The translations under genes and the position numbers were made by a program. The notes under the pieces were generated by a model that searched no databases, was not told the origin of the DNA, and was given only the letters and a program-made list of their open reading frames with translations. A stretch of DNA of 64,000 bases from G963668185 sp963668185 (GTDB lineage: Bacteria > Chloroflexota > Dehalococcoidia > Lucifugimonadales > G963668185), in contig OY764162.1 of assembly GCA_963668185.1 (NCBI GenBank), forward strand, positions 1,116,001-1,180,000, read 5' to 3'. Below, piece by piece: positions 8,252-17,400 of the stretch. Numbering within the stretch: position 1 is the stretch's first letter; every line of letters starts with the position of its first letter.

Positions 8252-8365
8252 GTAACTGTTCAGATTTCGTGGGACAGTAGCCTCACTATGCCGTCATACC
8301 GGCGAAGGCCGGTATCCAGAGGTGGGGGCGGGTGGGGTCTCCACTCCCCAACTCTGAACACTTAC
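8252..8365. mobile_element. MITE copy 2 (114 bp, type 1 core)
   Basis: Ends are the same as copy 1. Flanking octamers CGTGCGCC (8244-8251) and CGTGCGGC (8366-8373) match at seven of eight positions, a slightly decayed target duplication. The core is nearly identical to copies 1, 4 and 5. It sits just upstream of the epimerase gene. Confidence 0.9.
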
Positions 8366-8448
8366 CGTGCGGCGCGATTCATGCGCTTCCGAAGTTGATA
8401 AACTGCACTGTACTTCATCGGAACGCGCCCAGCAGAAGGATGGTAGCC

Positions 8449-9420
8449 ATGGCCAGCAATTACATAGTTACGGGATGCGCCGGCTTCATCGGCGCGCGCG
8501 TATCGGAGATGCTGATCGAGGCGGGCCATCGCGTGACCGGCGTCGACGACCTCAGCGACGGCTACGATCCGCGGCTCAAGGAGTGGCGGCTGGAGCGCCT
8601 GCGGTCCGAAGAGCAGTTCGCGTTCCGAGGCGCAGACATCGGCGACCTCAAGGCCATGTCGGACGTGTTCGACTCCGACCGATTTGACGCGCTGCTCAAC
8701 CTGGCCGCCAGGGCCGGCGTCAGGCAATCGGTGGCGGATCCATGGATCTACGCCCAGACGAACTACCTTGCGATGGTCAATCTACTGGAACTGTGCCGTG
8801 AGTACGGAGTCGGCAAGGTCGTGCAAGCGTCCACGTCCAGCGTTTACGGCAACGACACGCCCCCGCCGTTCAGCGAAACGGCGCCCGCGTCCATGCCTCT
8901 GTCGCCCTACGCGGCCTCGAAGAAGGCTGCCGAGGACCTCTGCTACACGTACCATTACCTACACGGCATCGACGTAACGGTGTTCCGGTTCTTCACCGTT
9001 TACGGCCCGGCGGGCCGGCCGGACATGTCGATCTTCAAGTTCGCGCGGGCCATTGCGGAAGGCGAGCCGATCACCCTGTTCGGCGACGGCGGGGAGCGCG
9101 ACTTTACGCACGTTGACGACGTGGCGCGCGGGGTCATCGCCGGCCTCAAGCCGCTGGGCCACGAGATCGTCAACCTCGGCGGAGGGCAACCTGCGACAGT
9201 CGGCAGGGTCATAGAGCTTATAGAGTCGAAGCTGGGGAAGAAGGCCATCGTCGAAGTAGCCGAAAGGCCCGCCGCCGATGTGGACTCGACCTGTGCGGAC
9301 ATCTCCAAAGCGGAGCGTCTGCTTGGCTGGCGGCCCGAGGTAGGCCTGGAGGCTGGGATCGCGGAAGCGGTTGACTGGTACTTGAACAACCGCAGTCTGG
9401 CGATCAGCCTCCGGGGCTGA
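8449..9420 (+). CDS. NAD-dependent epimerase/dehydratase (UDP-glucuronate/UDP-glucose 4-epimerase-like SDR)
   Basis: An extended short-chain dehydrogenase of 323 residues. It has the NAD-binding TGCAGFIGARV motif at the N-terminus, the catalytic Y-x3-K in YAASKKA, the serine of STSSVYG, and a nucleotide-sugar pocket (FRFFTVYGPAGRPDM). It probably interconverts UDP-hexoses or UDP-hexuronates for surface polysaccharide synthesis. The ATG at 8449 gives the canonical start MASNYIVTG and is preceded by AGAAGG; the frame extends upstream into the MITE but that part is not protein-like. Confidence 0.88.
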   Translation: MASNYIVTGCAGFIGARVSEMLIEAGHRVTGVDDLSDGYDPRLKEWRLERLRSEEQFAFRGADIGDLKAMSDVFDSDRFDALLNLAARAGVRQSVADPWIYAQTNYLAMVNLLELCREYGVGKVVQASTSSVYGNDTPPPFSETAPASMPLSPYAASKKAAEDLCYTYHYLHGIDVTVFRFFTVYGPAGRPDMSIFKFARAIAEGEPITLFGDGGERDFTHVDDVARGVIAGLKPLGHEIVNLGGGQPATVGRVIELIESKLGKKAIVEVAERPAADVDSTCADISKAERLLGWRPEVGLEAGIAEAVDWYLNNRSLAISLRG

Positions 9421-9494
9421 TGTCCGGCGGCAAATGATAGCGTCCATTCGCGTATACTGCCGCATACCATCTCGAAGCGTAAGGAGAGTTAGCT

Positions 9495-9911
9495 GTGCTC
9501 ACACTTCCCAGACTGGTAGCGATCCTGATGCTCGCGTCCGCGATCGTGGTTGCGGCCCACTTCATCTTGTCCCACTTCTATAGCGACGCCGTAGATACGG
9601 GTGCGATATGGAACATACTGAACTGGATCATGGCCGCGGGCGTGCTCTACTCGTTAGCCTACAACTTCATGCGCCGGCGCGCCGCGAGCAGAGGCCTGGG
9701 CCAGTCCGACGGCATGGCCGCAAGCGCGGCCTTCTACATCACGGCGGTGCTGGCGTTGATGTTCTTCTGGAGTTGGTTCGCGGAACTGGCTACGGGGGAC
9801 GACGAAACCGGGGGCGTGACCCGGTCGATAACCTGGGTACTGGTCGATTCGCTGTACCCGGTAATCACGGGCGCCGTCGCCTGCCGTCTCTGGAGCTCGG
9901 ACGACGGGTAA
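9495..9911 (+). CDS. small integral membrane protein of unknown function
   Basis: A 138-residue protein starting with GTG after a strong RBS (AAGGAGAG). I see four hydrophobic segments: residues 5-27, 38-56, 74-95 and a weaker one near 115-131. Charged loops RRRAASRGLG and GDDETGG separate them. I do not recognise the family. It is transcribed in the same direction as the gene that follows 57 bases later, which may indicate an operon. Confidence 0.65.
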   Translation: MLTLPRLVAILMLASAIVVAAHFILSHFYSDAVDTGAIWNILNWIMAAGVLYSLAYNFMRRRAASRGLGQSDGMAASAAFYITAVLALMFFWSWFAELATGDDETGGVTRSITWVLVDSLYPVITGAVACRLWSSDDG

Positions 9912-9968
9912 CCATAGCCGTATTGACCACGTCGCGAGGACGCCCGCGCCGCGCCGCCGTAAGGCAGG

Positions 9969-11282
9969 TTGAAGTTGGCGTCTGAAGGCCGAGCCGGACA
10001 GGAACCCTTTCCCGAGGGCGTCGAGGACGTACTGTCCTTCCCGTTCATCGAAGCCTTGCACGGTCGCCGTGCTCGGAGATTCGGGCTCGGTTCGTCGATT
10101 CCCGGCGGCCCGTTCGAGTTCAAGTCGCGCCATGAGCCGGAGCCTCTGAGCGAGCTCGAGGAAATGCTGGTCGTGACCGCGGCCGCGGGCAACACCGGCT
10201 GGCACTTCATGCTCCCGCACAGCGACCGGTACTCGCCGCAGTTGCCATCGTATCCGTCCTCGGCGGGAGGCCGCACGTTCCCCTCCGCGGCCGGCTATCA
10301 CACCACCGAGCTGTTCTTCACCAACGACCGCGGGACCTACATGCTGGAGACGCGGGACGCCCCCTCGCTGACGGGCCCGGAAGACAGGCCCCTTGACCTG
10401 CACGACTTCCTGGAAGCGCACCGGTCTCGCGTCCGCGTGCTGTCCGACCGGCGGCTCGACGTCCCCCCTGCCAAGCCGCACGTCGCCGGGCACAACACAT
10501 GGTGCGCGAACGCGCCCGGCAGCCTGCTCTTGATGCCCATCAGCGACGTGGCGGAGTACCTGATAGCGTCGATGTGCTACATGGTCCTTAACGGCGGGTG
10601 CCTGTATGACGACGTGAACGACGAACGTATCCCCGGCCTCGACCGGTTCAGCCGCCTCATCGACGTTGACGACCCCGGCCCGCTGACCTCCATGGAGCGG
10701 AACACGATGGCCTCCTGCGCCACGGAGATCTCGATCTCCTGCTATGCGGGCATGTTGATGCTTCAGGCCATGGGGCTCGGCGGCTGGATGTACAGCGGGA
10801 TAGACGGCTTCTCGGTCATGGGCGCGACCGGCGACCCGAACGTGCGTGGTCTGGGATTCCGCTACGACAAAGACGAACGCTGGCCCAGCCCGAATCCCAC
10901 CGGCCTGCCGGGCGTGTTCGAAGGCCACTGCCCGCCGCACTACGCGAACATGCGCGAGGCCGTGGAAGCGCACGCGCAACGCAAGTTCGGCCCCGGCGGC
11001 CCGTTCCACGAGTCCACGCCCGGCCCCTGGCGCGACAGCGCGGCTGTCAGGACGAGCGTTGATCCGCACTCGGACGAGTTCATCGAGTGCGTGTCGCACA
11101 TGGCGCAGTACATATACGACCGCTTCGGCAGGTTCCCCGCGACCGTTCCGGCCATGTACTCGCAGATGTACCTGCAGGTCCACCACCTGGACCTGGAGTT
11201 CTACGACCGCCACTACGGGCCGGGCGCGTACCTGCAAACCCACGCCCGCCACATGGAACGCTGGCACTCGGCCCCATCCTAG
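9969..11282 (+). CDS. nitroreductase-like protein (tentative)
   Basis: A 437-residue protein with a TTG start. The N-terminal part has features reminiscent of the nitroreductase fold: RRARRFGLG near residue 33 and PLSELEEMLVVTAAAGNTGW near residue 60, like the FMN-binding region and first core helix. The remainder, with AEYLIASMCYMVLNGGCLYDD and ISCYAGMLMLQAMGLGGWMY, is mostly helical and could complete that fold. No clear signal peptide is present. The assignment is weak; it may be an unrelated conserved protein of uncultured lineages. Codon use matches the surrounding genes. Confidence 0.4.
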   Translation: MKLASEGRAGQEPFPEGVEDVLSFPFIEALHGRRARRFGLGSSIPGGPFEFKSRHEPEPLSELEEMLVVTAAAGNTGWHFMLPHSDRYSPQLPSYPSSAGGRTFPSAAGYHTTELFFTNDRGTYMLETRDAPSLTGPEDRPLDLHDFLEAHRSRVRVLSDRRLDVPPAKPHVAGHNTWCANAPGSLLLMPISDVAEYLIASMCYMVLNGGCLYDDVNDERIPGLDRFSRLIDVDDPGPLTSMERNTMASCATEISISCYAGMLMLQAMGLGGWMYSGIDGFSVMGATGDPNVRGLGFRYDKDERWPSPNPTGLPGVFEGHCPPHYANMREAVEAHAQRKFGPGGPFHESTPGPWRDSAAVRTSVDPHSDEFIECVSHMAQYIYDRFGRFPATVPAMYSQMYLQVHHLDLEFYDRHYGPGAYLQTHARHMERWHSAPS

Positions 11283-11320
11283 CCTTCCCCAGCAGACTGA
11301 GGAAGGGAACAGATATAGTC

Positions 11321-11432
11321 GTAACTGTTCAGACTTCGTACTCCTCTGGCCTCTTCCCCAGTCTGCTGGGGAAGATTGAGATGGGGTAATAGCGGCGATT
11401 GCCGGGCCGCCACATCAACTCTGAACACTTAC
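11321..11432. mobile_element. MITE copy 3 (112 bp, type 2 core)
   Basis: It has the same GTAACTGTTCAGA/TCTGAACACTTAC ends but a different interior, built on the palindrome CTTCCCCAGTCTGCTGGGGAAG. The interior is almost identical to copy 6 at 58707. The flanks ATATAGTC and GTGCCCCC do not match, so the target duplication has been lost or one side rearranged. Confidence 0.88.
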
Positions 11433-11518
11433 GTGCCCCCGATTCTCTCGCAGGCCGTGACCGCACGCTGGTAACATAACGGCAACTCATCTCCGGCCCA
11501 CGGGAGGCGCAGCCGCTA

Positions 11519-14485
11519 ATGCCCAGTGACAAGATCGTGGTCCAGGGCGCCCGCGAGCACAACCTCAAGAACGTAAACGTCACCATTCCCCGGAACAAGC
11601 TGGTCGTCATCACGGGCGTCTCAGGCTCCGGCAAGAGTTCGCTCGCGTTCGACACCATCTACGCCGAGGGCCAGCGCCGCTACGTCGAATCGCTGTCGGC
11701 GTACGCGCGGCAGTTCCTGGGCCGCATGGACAAGCCGGACGTCGATTACATCGAGGGGCTGTCGCCGGCCATCTCCATCGACCAGAAGGGCGTCTCGCAC
11801 AATCCCCGCTCGACCGTAGGCACCGTGACCGAGGTCTTCGACTACCTGCGCCTGCTGTTCGCGCGCGTCGGCCATCCCCACTGCTACAAGTGCGGCCGCC
11901 CCGTGGCGCGGCAGACGGTGCAGCAGATCGTCGACTCGATCATGCGAATGCCCGACAACAGCCGCATACAGGTAATGGCCCCGATGGTGCGCAGGCGCAA
12001 AGGCGAGCACGCGCCGGTCTTCGAGGACGCCAGGCGCTCCGGCTTCGTGCGCGTCAGGGTCAACGGAGAGGTCCGCGAATTAACCGAAGAGTTCAACCTC
12101 GACAAGCAGAAGTGGCACGACATCGAGGTCATCGTGGACAGGCTCGTGCTCGGCGACTCCGCGGAGCCTTCGCGCGTCGCCGAGTCGGTGGAGACTGCCC
12201 TGCGAATGGCCGGCGGCGCCGTGCTCGTGGACGTTCAGGGCGGCGAGGAACTGCTGTACTCGGAGCAGTTCGCTTGCGTGCACTGCAACATCAGCTTCGG
12301 CGAGTTGGAGCCCAGGACGTTCAGCTTCAACAACCCGCACGGCGCATGCTCCAAGTGCACCGGCCTCGGGTACAGGCTTGAGATAGATCCTGACCTCGTG
12401 ATTCCCAACAAGAAACTGAGCCTGGCCGAGGGAGCCGTGCAGCCGTGGCAGCGCTCGGGCACGCAGTCCCCCTGGTTCGCGAGCCTGCTGGAAGGCCTGG
12501 CCAACGCGTACGGCTTCTCAATGCGTACCCCGGTCAAGGACCTTCCGAAGGAACATCTGGACAGGGTGCTCTACGGCAACCGTAACAAGCGCATTACCGT
12601 CAGCCACCGCACGCGCCGCGGCAAGACGTACCGATGGAAGACGTCGTTTGAGGGCATCGTCAACAACCTTGAGAGGCGCTACCGGGAGACCGAGTCGGAC
12701 TACTCCAGGACCGAGATCGAAAGGTACATGGCCTCCCGTCCGTGCCAGTCGTGCCAGGGCGCCCGCCTGCGCCCGGAGGCCCTCGCGGTCACGATTGGCG
12801 GCCTGAACATCATGCAGGTCACGGAGCAGTCGATCGGCACGGCGCTGTCGTGGTTCCGCGCCATCGCCGGCCAGCCGACGGTGAGGGCCGATGAGACGGG
12901 CGGGGTGAACGGCGCGGTGACCCATGAAGACCTGAAGGACCTTGTCGGCGAAACGCTGACCGAGCGTGAACTGGCCATCGCGGACCAGATACTGAAGGAG
13001 ATCGAAGCCCGGCTTAGCTTCCTCCTGAACATCGGGCTTGACTACCTGACGCTCGGGCGCACCGCGTCCACGCTGAGCGGCGGCGAGGCGCAGCGAATCA
13101 GGCTGGCCACGCAGATCGGCTCCGGCCTCATGGGCGTGCTGTACGTCTGCGATGAGCCGTCCGTGGGCCTGCACCCGCTGGACGATAACCGGCTCATAGG
13201 CACGCTGAAGGGTCTGCGTGACCTCGGCAACACCGTGATCATCGTCGAGCACGACGAGGCGATCATGCGGTCCGCCGACTACATCGTGGACCTCGGCCCC
13301 GGCGCGGGCGAGCACGGCGGCCACATCGTGGCCACGGGCCCGGTCAAGAGCATCATCCGCGAGCGCAAGTCCCTCACGGGGCAGTACCTCGGAGGGCGCC
13401 GCTCCATCCCCATGCCCGAGTCGCGCCGCCCCGGCTCCGGGAAGCACATCGTCATCAAGGGCGCGAAGCAGAACAACCTCAAGAACGCCACCGCGAAGGT
13501 CCCGCTTGGGATGCTCGTCTGCATCACCGGCGTGTCCGGCTCCGGCAAGAGCACCCTCATCTACGAGACGCTGTACAAGAAGCTCGCGCAGCAGCTTTAC
13601 CACGCCAGGGACCGCCCCGGCGCGGTGGACGAAATCCTAGGGGTCGAGAACATAGACAAGGTCGTCAACATAGACCAGTCGCCGATTGGCCGCACCCCCA
13701 GGAGCAACCCCGCCACGTACACCGGCACCTTCACGCCGGTCAGGGAGTTGTTCGCCACGGTCCCGGAGGCGCGCATTCGCGGCTACAAGCCGGGCAGGTT
13801 CTCATTCAACGTCAAGGGCGGTCGCTGCGAGGCCTGCACCGGCGATGGGCACATCAACATAGAGATGCAATTCCTGCCGGACGTCATGGTGCCCTGCGAG
13901 ATATGCGACGGCCGGCGTTACAACCGCGAGGCGTTGGAGATCGAGTTCAAGGGCAAGCACATCGCGGACGTCCTGAGCATGACCGTGAGCGAGGCCCTGG
14001 AGTTCTTCGGCAACATACCGAGGATCAGGAACAAGCTGCAAACGATGAACGATGTGGGCCTCGGCTACATCCGCCTCGGCCAGCCGGCCACGCAGCTAAG
14101 CGGCGGCGAGGCGCAGCGCGTGAAGCTGGCCACCGAGCTGTCCAAGCGCGCCACCGGAAACACGCTCTACATCCTGGACGAGCCGACAACCGGCCTCTCG
14201 TTCGAGGACTGCGCGTACCTGCTGCGCGTGCTGCATCGCCTCGTGGACGCAGGCAACAGCGTGATACTGATCGAGCACCACCTCGACCTCATAAAGAACG
14301 CCGACTACGTGATAGACCTCGGCCCCGGAGCCGGAGACAAAGGCGGCTACGTCGTCGGCGCCGGCACGCCGGAACAGATCGCCACCATGCCCGGCTCCCA
14401 CACCGGCCGCTACCTCCGCGACGTGCTCACGCCAGTGCAGAGCGCCCCAGTGCAGGGTACCGAGGAGCCGAAGCTAGTCGGCTGA
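11519..14485 (+). CDS. uvrA: excinuclease ABC subunit A
   Basis: A 988-residue UvrA, the damage-recognition ATPase of nucleotide excision repair. The first ABC module has Walker A GVSGSGKSS near residue 35 and signature LSGGEAQRIRLA near residue 518. The second has GVSGSGKST near residue 670 and LSGGEAQRVKLA near 859. Zinc-binding CxxC pairs are visible: CVHC/CSKC, CQSC and CEAC/CEIC. Length is slightly above the E. coli protein. The ATG follows GGGAGGCGC. The stop overlaps the convergent HigA-like gene by 12 bases. Confidence 0.98.
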   Translation: MPSDKIVVQGAREHNLKNVNVTIPRNKLVVITGVSGSGKSSLAFDTIYAEGQRRYVESLSAYARQFLGRMDKPDVDYIEGLSPAISIDQKGVSHNPRSTVGTVTEVFDYLRLLFARVGHPHCYKCGRPVARQTVQQIVDSIMRMPDNSRIQVMAPMVRRRKGEHAPVFEDARRSGFVRVRVNGEVRELTEEFNLDKQKWHDIEVIVDRLVLGDSAEPSRVAESVETALRMAGGAVLVDVQGGEELLYSEQFACVHCNISFGELEPRTFSFNNPHGACSKCTGLGYRLEIDPDLVIPNKKLSLAEGAVQPWQRSGTQSPWFASLLEGLANAYGFSMRTPVKDLPKEHLDRVLYGNRNKRITVSHRTRRGKTYRWKTSFEGIVNNLERRYRETESDYSRTEIERYMASRPCQSCQGARLRPEALAVTIGGLNIMQVTEQSIGTALSWFRAIAGQPTVRADETGGVNGAVTHEDLKDLVGETLTERELAIADQILKEIEARLSFLLNIGLDYLTLGRTASTLSGGEAQRIRLATQIGSGLMGVLYVCDEPSVGLHPLDDNRLIGTLKGLRDLGNTVIIVEHDEAIMRSADYIVDLGPGAGEHGGHIVATGPVKSIIRERKSLTGQYLGGRRSIPMPESRRPGSGKHIVIKGAKQNNLKNATAKVPLGMLVCITGVSGSGKSTLIYETLYKKLAQQLYHARDRPGAVDEILGVENIDKVVNIDQSPIGRTPRSNPATYTGTFTPVRELFATVPEARIRGYKPGRFSFNVKGGRCEACTGDGHINIEMQFLPDVMVPCEICDGRRYNREALEIEFKGKHIADVLSMTVSEALEFFGNIPRIRNKLQTMNDVGLGYIRLGQPATQLSGGEAQRVKLATELSKRATGNTLYILDEPTTGLSFEDCAYLLRVLHRLVDAGNSVILIEHHLDLIKNADYVIDLGPGAGDKGGYVVGAGTPEQIATMPGSHTGRYLRDVLTPVQSAPVQGTEEPKLVG

Positions 14486-14791
14486 GTAAGCCGTCACTTC
14501 CTCCAGCCTGTCGGAGATGGAGTCTTCGGCCATCTCCAACTCATACTGGCTCTGCAGCCCCATCCAGAAACCGGCGGACGTTCCGAAGAAGCGCGAAAGC
14601 AGCAGCGCCGTCTCCGCCGTGATCGACCGCTCGCCGCGAACGATGGCGTGAATCCGGCGAGCGTCAACGCCTATCGACTTGGCCAACCTGTACTGGGACA
14701 CATCCATCGGCCTAAGAAACTCCTCGCTGAGAATCTCCCCCGGGTGGATGGGCGGCAACCTATCTGAGCTTCGGGTCTTCTCTTCAGGCAT
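14474..14791 (-). CDS. higA: HigA-family antitoxin (XRE helix-turn-helix)
   Basis: About 105 residues from ATG 14791 (MPEEKTRSSD). The motif PPIHPGEILSEEFL is diagnostic of the HigA/VapI group, followed by an XRE helix-turn-helix (SQYRLAKSIGVDARRIHAIVRG) and GFWMGLQSQYELE. It lies downstream of its toxin, the usual HigBA gene order. It neutralises the toxin and represses the operon. A longer frame exists upstream to 14884 but overlaps the toxin without conserved features. Confidence 0.9.
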   Translation of the reverse strand: MPEEKTRSSDRLPPIHPGEILSEEFLRPMDVSQYRLAKSIGVDARRIHAIVRGERSITAETALLLSRFFGTSAGFWMGLQSQYELEMAEDSISDRLEEVTAYSAD

Positions 14792-14817
14792 CCTGGAATC
14801 TCTTTGCTGCCGCTCTT

Positions 14818-15099
14818 TCAGTGATAGTCGACAATTTCCACGTGATAAGCATGACCATGCTCCCAGTTGAAACAGATACGCCACTGGTTGTTGATGCGTA
14901 TGCTGTGTTGACCGGCTCTATTCCCGGTAAGTGCTTCTAGCCGGTTTCCAGGAGGAATCCTCAAGTCATTCAGGTCTTTGGAATTGTTTAGCATTCCCAA
15001 CTTTCTCTGCGCCCGTCTCTGAATCTCCGGTGGAAACTTGCGAACCCGTCGTCTCTCGGCAACGGCTTGTGTGTCTCGGTCACGATAGCTCTTGATCAA
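14818..15099 (-). CDS. higB: HigB-family toxin (RelE-like ribosome-dependent mRNA endonuclease)
   Basis: About 93 residues. I place the start at TTG 15099, giving (M)IKSYRDRDTQAV, which matches the IKSFRDKDT start of HigB toxins; the frame runs open to ATG 15150. Conserved HigB features are RRAQRKLGMLNNSKDLNDLRIPPGNRLE, then QHSIRINNQWRICF and a terminal HVEIVDYH. HigB binds the ribosome and cleaves translated mRNA. It is 26 bases upstream of higA. Confidence 0.88.
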   Translation of the reverse strand: MIKSYRDRDTQAVAERRRVRKFPPEIQRRAQRKLGMLNNSKDLNDLRIPPGNRLEALTGNRAGQHSIRINNQWRICFNWEHGHAYHVEIVDYH

Positions 15100-15185
15100 A
15101 GGCGCTTCATAATAGTACGCCGCGCTATTAGCGTCAACCGCCAATGTCATTACTGACGGTTGCCGCTGTTTGAACAGATTGGAGA

Positions 15186-15569
15186 TTACACGCCGGCCAG
15201 CCGCTCGGCGTCCTCAATGTACTCGATCATCTCGCGGATGCGGCGTTCCGTATCCTCCATCGGCTCGCAGTCGCCCAGGTAGAAACAGTCGCCGTGCAAC
15301 GCGCCCTGGCTCGCAAGATATCGATCCGCAAGCCCCCTCGCTTCCGGTTCTGAGGCAGCCATTCTCCGCAGCCCCCTGGTCGTGGCCGGGGACTTCTGCG
15401 GCTCCTCGCCGGTGCGCGCGATGATGAGGGCGTCGGTCGCCCGCTTCGCGGCGCACCAAGCCTTCTCGGCAGCGTCGCGCACGTCGCCGGCCTCCAGCCG
15501 TCGCAGTGCGGCAGCGTACATCCCTCTGGCGTCGGCGAACACGCGAAGCGCGTCGGCGGTCATAGTCAT
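15186..15569 (-). CDS. HEPN/PaREP1-like small helical protein
   Basis: A 127-residue mostly helical protein. The segment GDVRDAAEKAWCAAKRATDALIIARTGEEPQKSP resembles PaREP1/HEPN proteins, in which a DAAEKAW-type helix precedes a basic stretch. HEPN proteins often pair with a small nucleotidyltransferase as toxin-antitoxin, but none is adjacent. The classical RxxxxH nuclease motif is not evident. Function is unknown; the call rests on weak pattern similarity. Confidence 0.5.
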   Translation of the reverse strand: MTMTADALRVFADARGMYAAALRRLEAGDVRDAAEKAWCAAKRATDALIIARTGEEPQKSPATTRGLRRMAASEPEARGLADRYLASQGALHGDCFYLGDCEPMEDTERRIREMIEYIEDAERLAGV

Positions 15570-15622
15570 GGCCGAATTCTAGCACACGCCCTCAATGCGA
15601 CCTCCCGGAGTGACCCAACCCC

Positions 15623-15736
15623 GTAACTGTTCAGAGTTCGTGGGATAGTAGCCTCATTATGCCGTCATACCGGCGAAGGCCGGTATCCAGTGGTGAGGCT
15701 GGGTGGGGTCTCCGCTCCCCAACTCTGAACACTTAC
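15623..15736. mobile_element. MITE copy 4 (114 bp, type 1 core) with perfect 8-bp target duplication
   Basis: The octamer CCAACCCC is present at 15615-15622 and 15737-15744. The sequence is more diverged inside than the other type 1 copies (AGAGTTCG, TGGTGAGGCTGG), so this is probably an older insertion. It lies upstream of the Rieske oxygenase gene. Confidence 0.93.
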
Positions 15737-15846
15737 CCAACCCCGGCCCCACGCCGCTTGACTTTGGCGTCAGCCCAAGTACCATCGTGACAACAACCAT
15801 CGCGCACGGTCAACGAATCAGCCCTTACAAGAAACAAGGAGGCGTC

Positions 15847-17034
15847 ATGCAGGCTCCCAGCTATAGCTACTTCAGGCGGTTGCACAAGACGGAGAAAGGA
15901 TTCCCGGCCAGGTACCTCTACGACCCCGAGCACTACGAGCGCGAACTCGACGTGTTCTACTACAACATGTGGATCGCGGTGGGCCGCGAGGACGAAGTCC
16001 CCAACCCGCGGGACTACAAGGTCATCTCGGTAGGCCGTCAGAACGTCATGGTCGTGCGCGACCTTCAGGGCCAGCTTCGCGCGTTCCACAACACCTGCCG
16101 GCACCGCGGCTCCATCCTCTGCACGGAGGAGAAGGGGTCCTTCGCGGGCGGCTCAATCGTCTGCCCGTACCATGCCTGGACGTACGCGCTCGACGGCGGC
16201 CTGATTGCCACGCCCCACCAGCTTGAGTCCGCCGACTTCGACATGGCCGGCTACTCGCTCTACAACGTGGCCGTGGACACGTGGGCCGGCTTCCTGTTCC
16301 TGAACCTGGCCGGCGACAAGGCGCCCCCGCTTTCGAGCGTGCTCGGCAACATGCCCGCCCGCTTCGAGAACTACCGCATGGAGGACCTCAAGCTCGGCAA
16401 GCGCATCGTGCTCGACGTGAAGGCCAACTGGAAGCTGCTCTTCGAGAACTTCGCGGAGTGCTTCCACTGCCCGACGGTGCACCCCGAGTATTGCAGCATC
16501 GTCGTCTCGGACTCGGACGGCGGCCAGTGGGGCATCAAGGAGGACGAGTTCGGCAACGCCATCGAGGAGATCGGCTCCCGCTACCTGTCCGGCGCAAAGA
16601 CGATGACGCTCGACGGCACCACGGAGATACCCCCGTTCAAGGGCCTCACCGAAGAGGAGCGCGACATCGTGTACACCGGCGGCGTGATCAGGCCCAACCT
16701 GTTCCTGAACGTGCACCCGGACTACATCAACTCGCACATCATGTTCCCCACAGGCCCCGAAAGCGTCCGCATGGTGTACGACTGGCTCTTCGAGGCCGAG
16801 AGCATGGACCTGCCGGACTTCAACATTGACAAGTACGTCGAGATGTGGGACATCACGAACCGGCAGGACGCGCGCAACTGCGAGTGGCAGCAGTCCGGCA
16901 TCCGCTCGAACCGGTTCGAGGGCAGCACCTTCGTCCCCCAGGAGTTCGGCCCCCACAACTTCAACGAGTGGGTCACGCAGTGCCTCGAAGGCCAGGGCGT
17001 CCTCTCCCAGGTCGGCACAAGCATGTCCGGCTGA
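15847..17034 (+). CDS. aromatic ring-hydroxylating dioxygenase alpha subunit (Rieske non-heme iron oxygenase)
   Basis: A 395-residue oxygenase. The Rieske [2Fe-2S] ligands are visible as C84-x-H86 (CRHRG) and C106-x2-H109 (CPYHAW). The mononuclear iron region is NFAECFHCPTVHPEY near residues 201-214. ATG 15847 follows AAGGAGGCGTC, a near-perfect RBS. The family hydroxylates aromatic rings or demethylates quaternary amines such as carnitine, choline or stachydrine, needing a separate reductase. No reductase or beta subunit is nearby. The following FAD amine oxidase suggests a role in N-methylated compound catabolism (inference). Confidence 0.93.
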   Translation: MQAPSYSYFRRLHKTEKGFPARYLYDPEHYERELDVFYYNMWIAVGREDEVPNPRDYKVISVGRQNVMVVRDLQGQLRAFHNTCRHRGSILCTEEKGSFAGGSIVCPYHAWTYALDGGLIATPHQLESADFDMAGYSLYNVAVDTWAGFLFLNLAGDKAPPLSSVLGNMPARFENYRMEDLKLGKRIVLDVKANWKLLFENFAECFHCPTVHPEYCSIVVSDSDGGQWGIKEDEFGNAIEEIGSRYLSGAKTMTLDGTTEIPPFKGLTEEERDIVYTGGVIRPNLFLNVHPDYINSHIMFPTGPESVRMVYDWLFEAESMDLPDFNIDKYVEMWDITNRQDARNCEWQQSGIRSNRFEGSTFVPQEFGPHNFNEWVTQCLEGQGVLSQVGTSMSG

Positions 17035-17070
17035 CCACAGCCCGAATAGCCGAAGCCTTTGTACAACCAC

Positions 17071-17300
17071 CGTCATTCCCGCCCCTCTCTCGCCGTCATT
17101 CCCGCGCAGGCCGGAATCCATCCGCTCGCCGTCATTCCCGCGCAGGCGGGAATCCATCCGCTCACCGTCATTCCGGCGAAGGCCGGAATCCATCCGCTCG
17201 CCGTCATTCCCGCGCAGGCCGGAATCCATCCGCTCACCGTCATTCCCGCGCAGGCCGGAATCCATCCGCTCACCGTCATTCCCGCGCAGGCCGGAATCCA
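17071..17300. repeat. tandem array of 36-bp palindromic units (one partial plus six)
   Basis: Full units begin at 17095, 17131, 17167, 17203, 17239 and 17275. Each carries GTCATTCCCGCGCAGGCCGG-type palindrome and ATCCATCCGCTCRCC linker. The third unit has a variant centre (GGCGAAGGCC). Linkers are the same in all units, so it is not CRISPR. The same palindrome occurs singly at 21956 and 24040, in the 27012-27160 array, and inside type 1 MITEs. It resembles dRS3-like repeats known in Neisseria. Confidence 0.93.
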
Positions 17301-17328
17301 GGGGCGGCCGGGGCGGGGCCTCCGGCCT

Positions 17329-17362
17329 CTTCCCCAGTCTGCTGGGGAAGATTGAGATGGGG
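17329..17362. repeat. palindromic repeat family A (CTTCCCCAGTCTGCTGGGGAAG)
   Basis: A 22-bp near-perfect palindrome followed by ATTGAGATGGGG. It closes the 36-bp array, and the same array-then-palindrome arrangement is repeated at 27012-27220. It could act as a transcript-end hairpin between the oxygenase and the FAD oxidoreductase genes. Confidence 0.9.
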
Positions 17363-17400
17363 CAAAAGCGCGTCAGACTAAGACCCAAGGAGGCCCACCC

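Noticed and set aside
17071..17300. 36-bp periodic array resembling a CRISPR
   Set aside because: All units, including linkers, are the same sequence; there are no unique spacers and no cas gene in the window.
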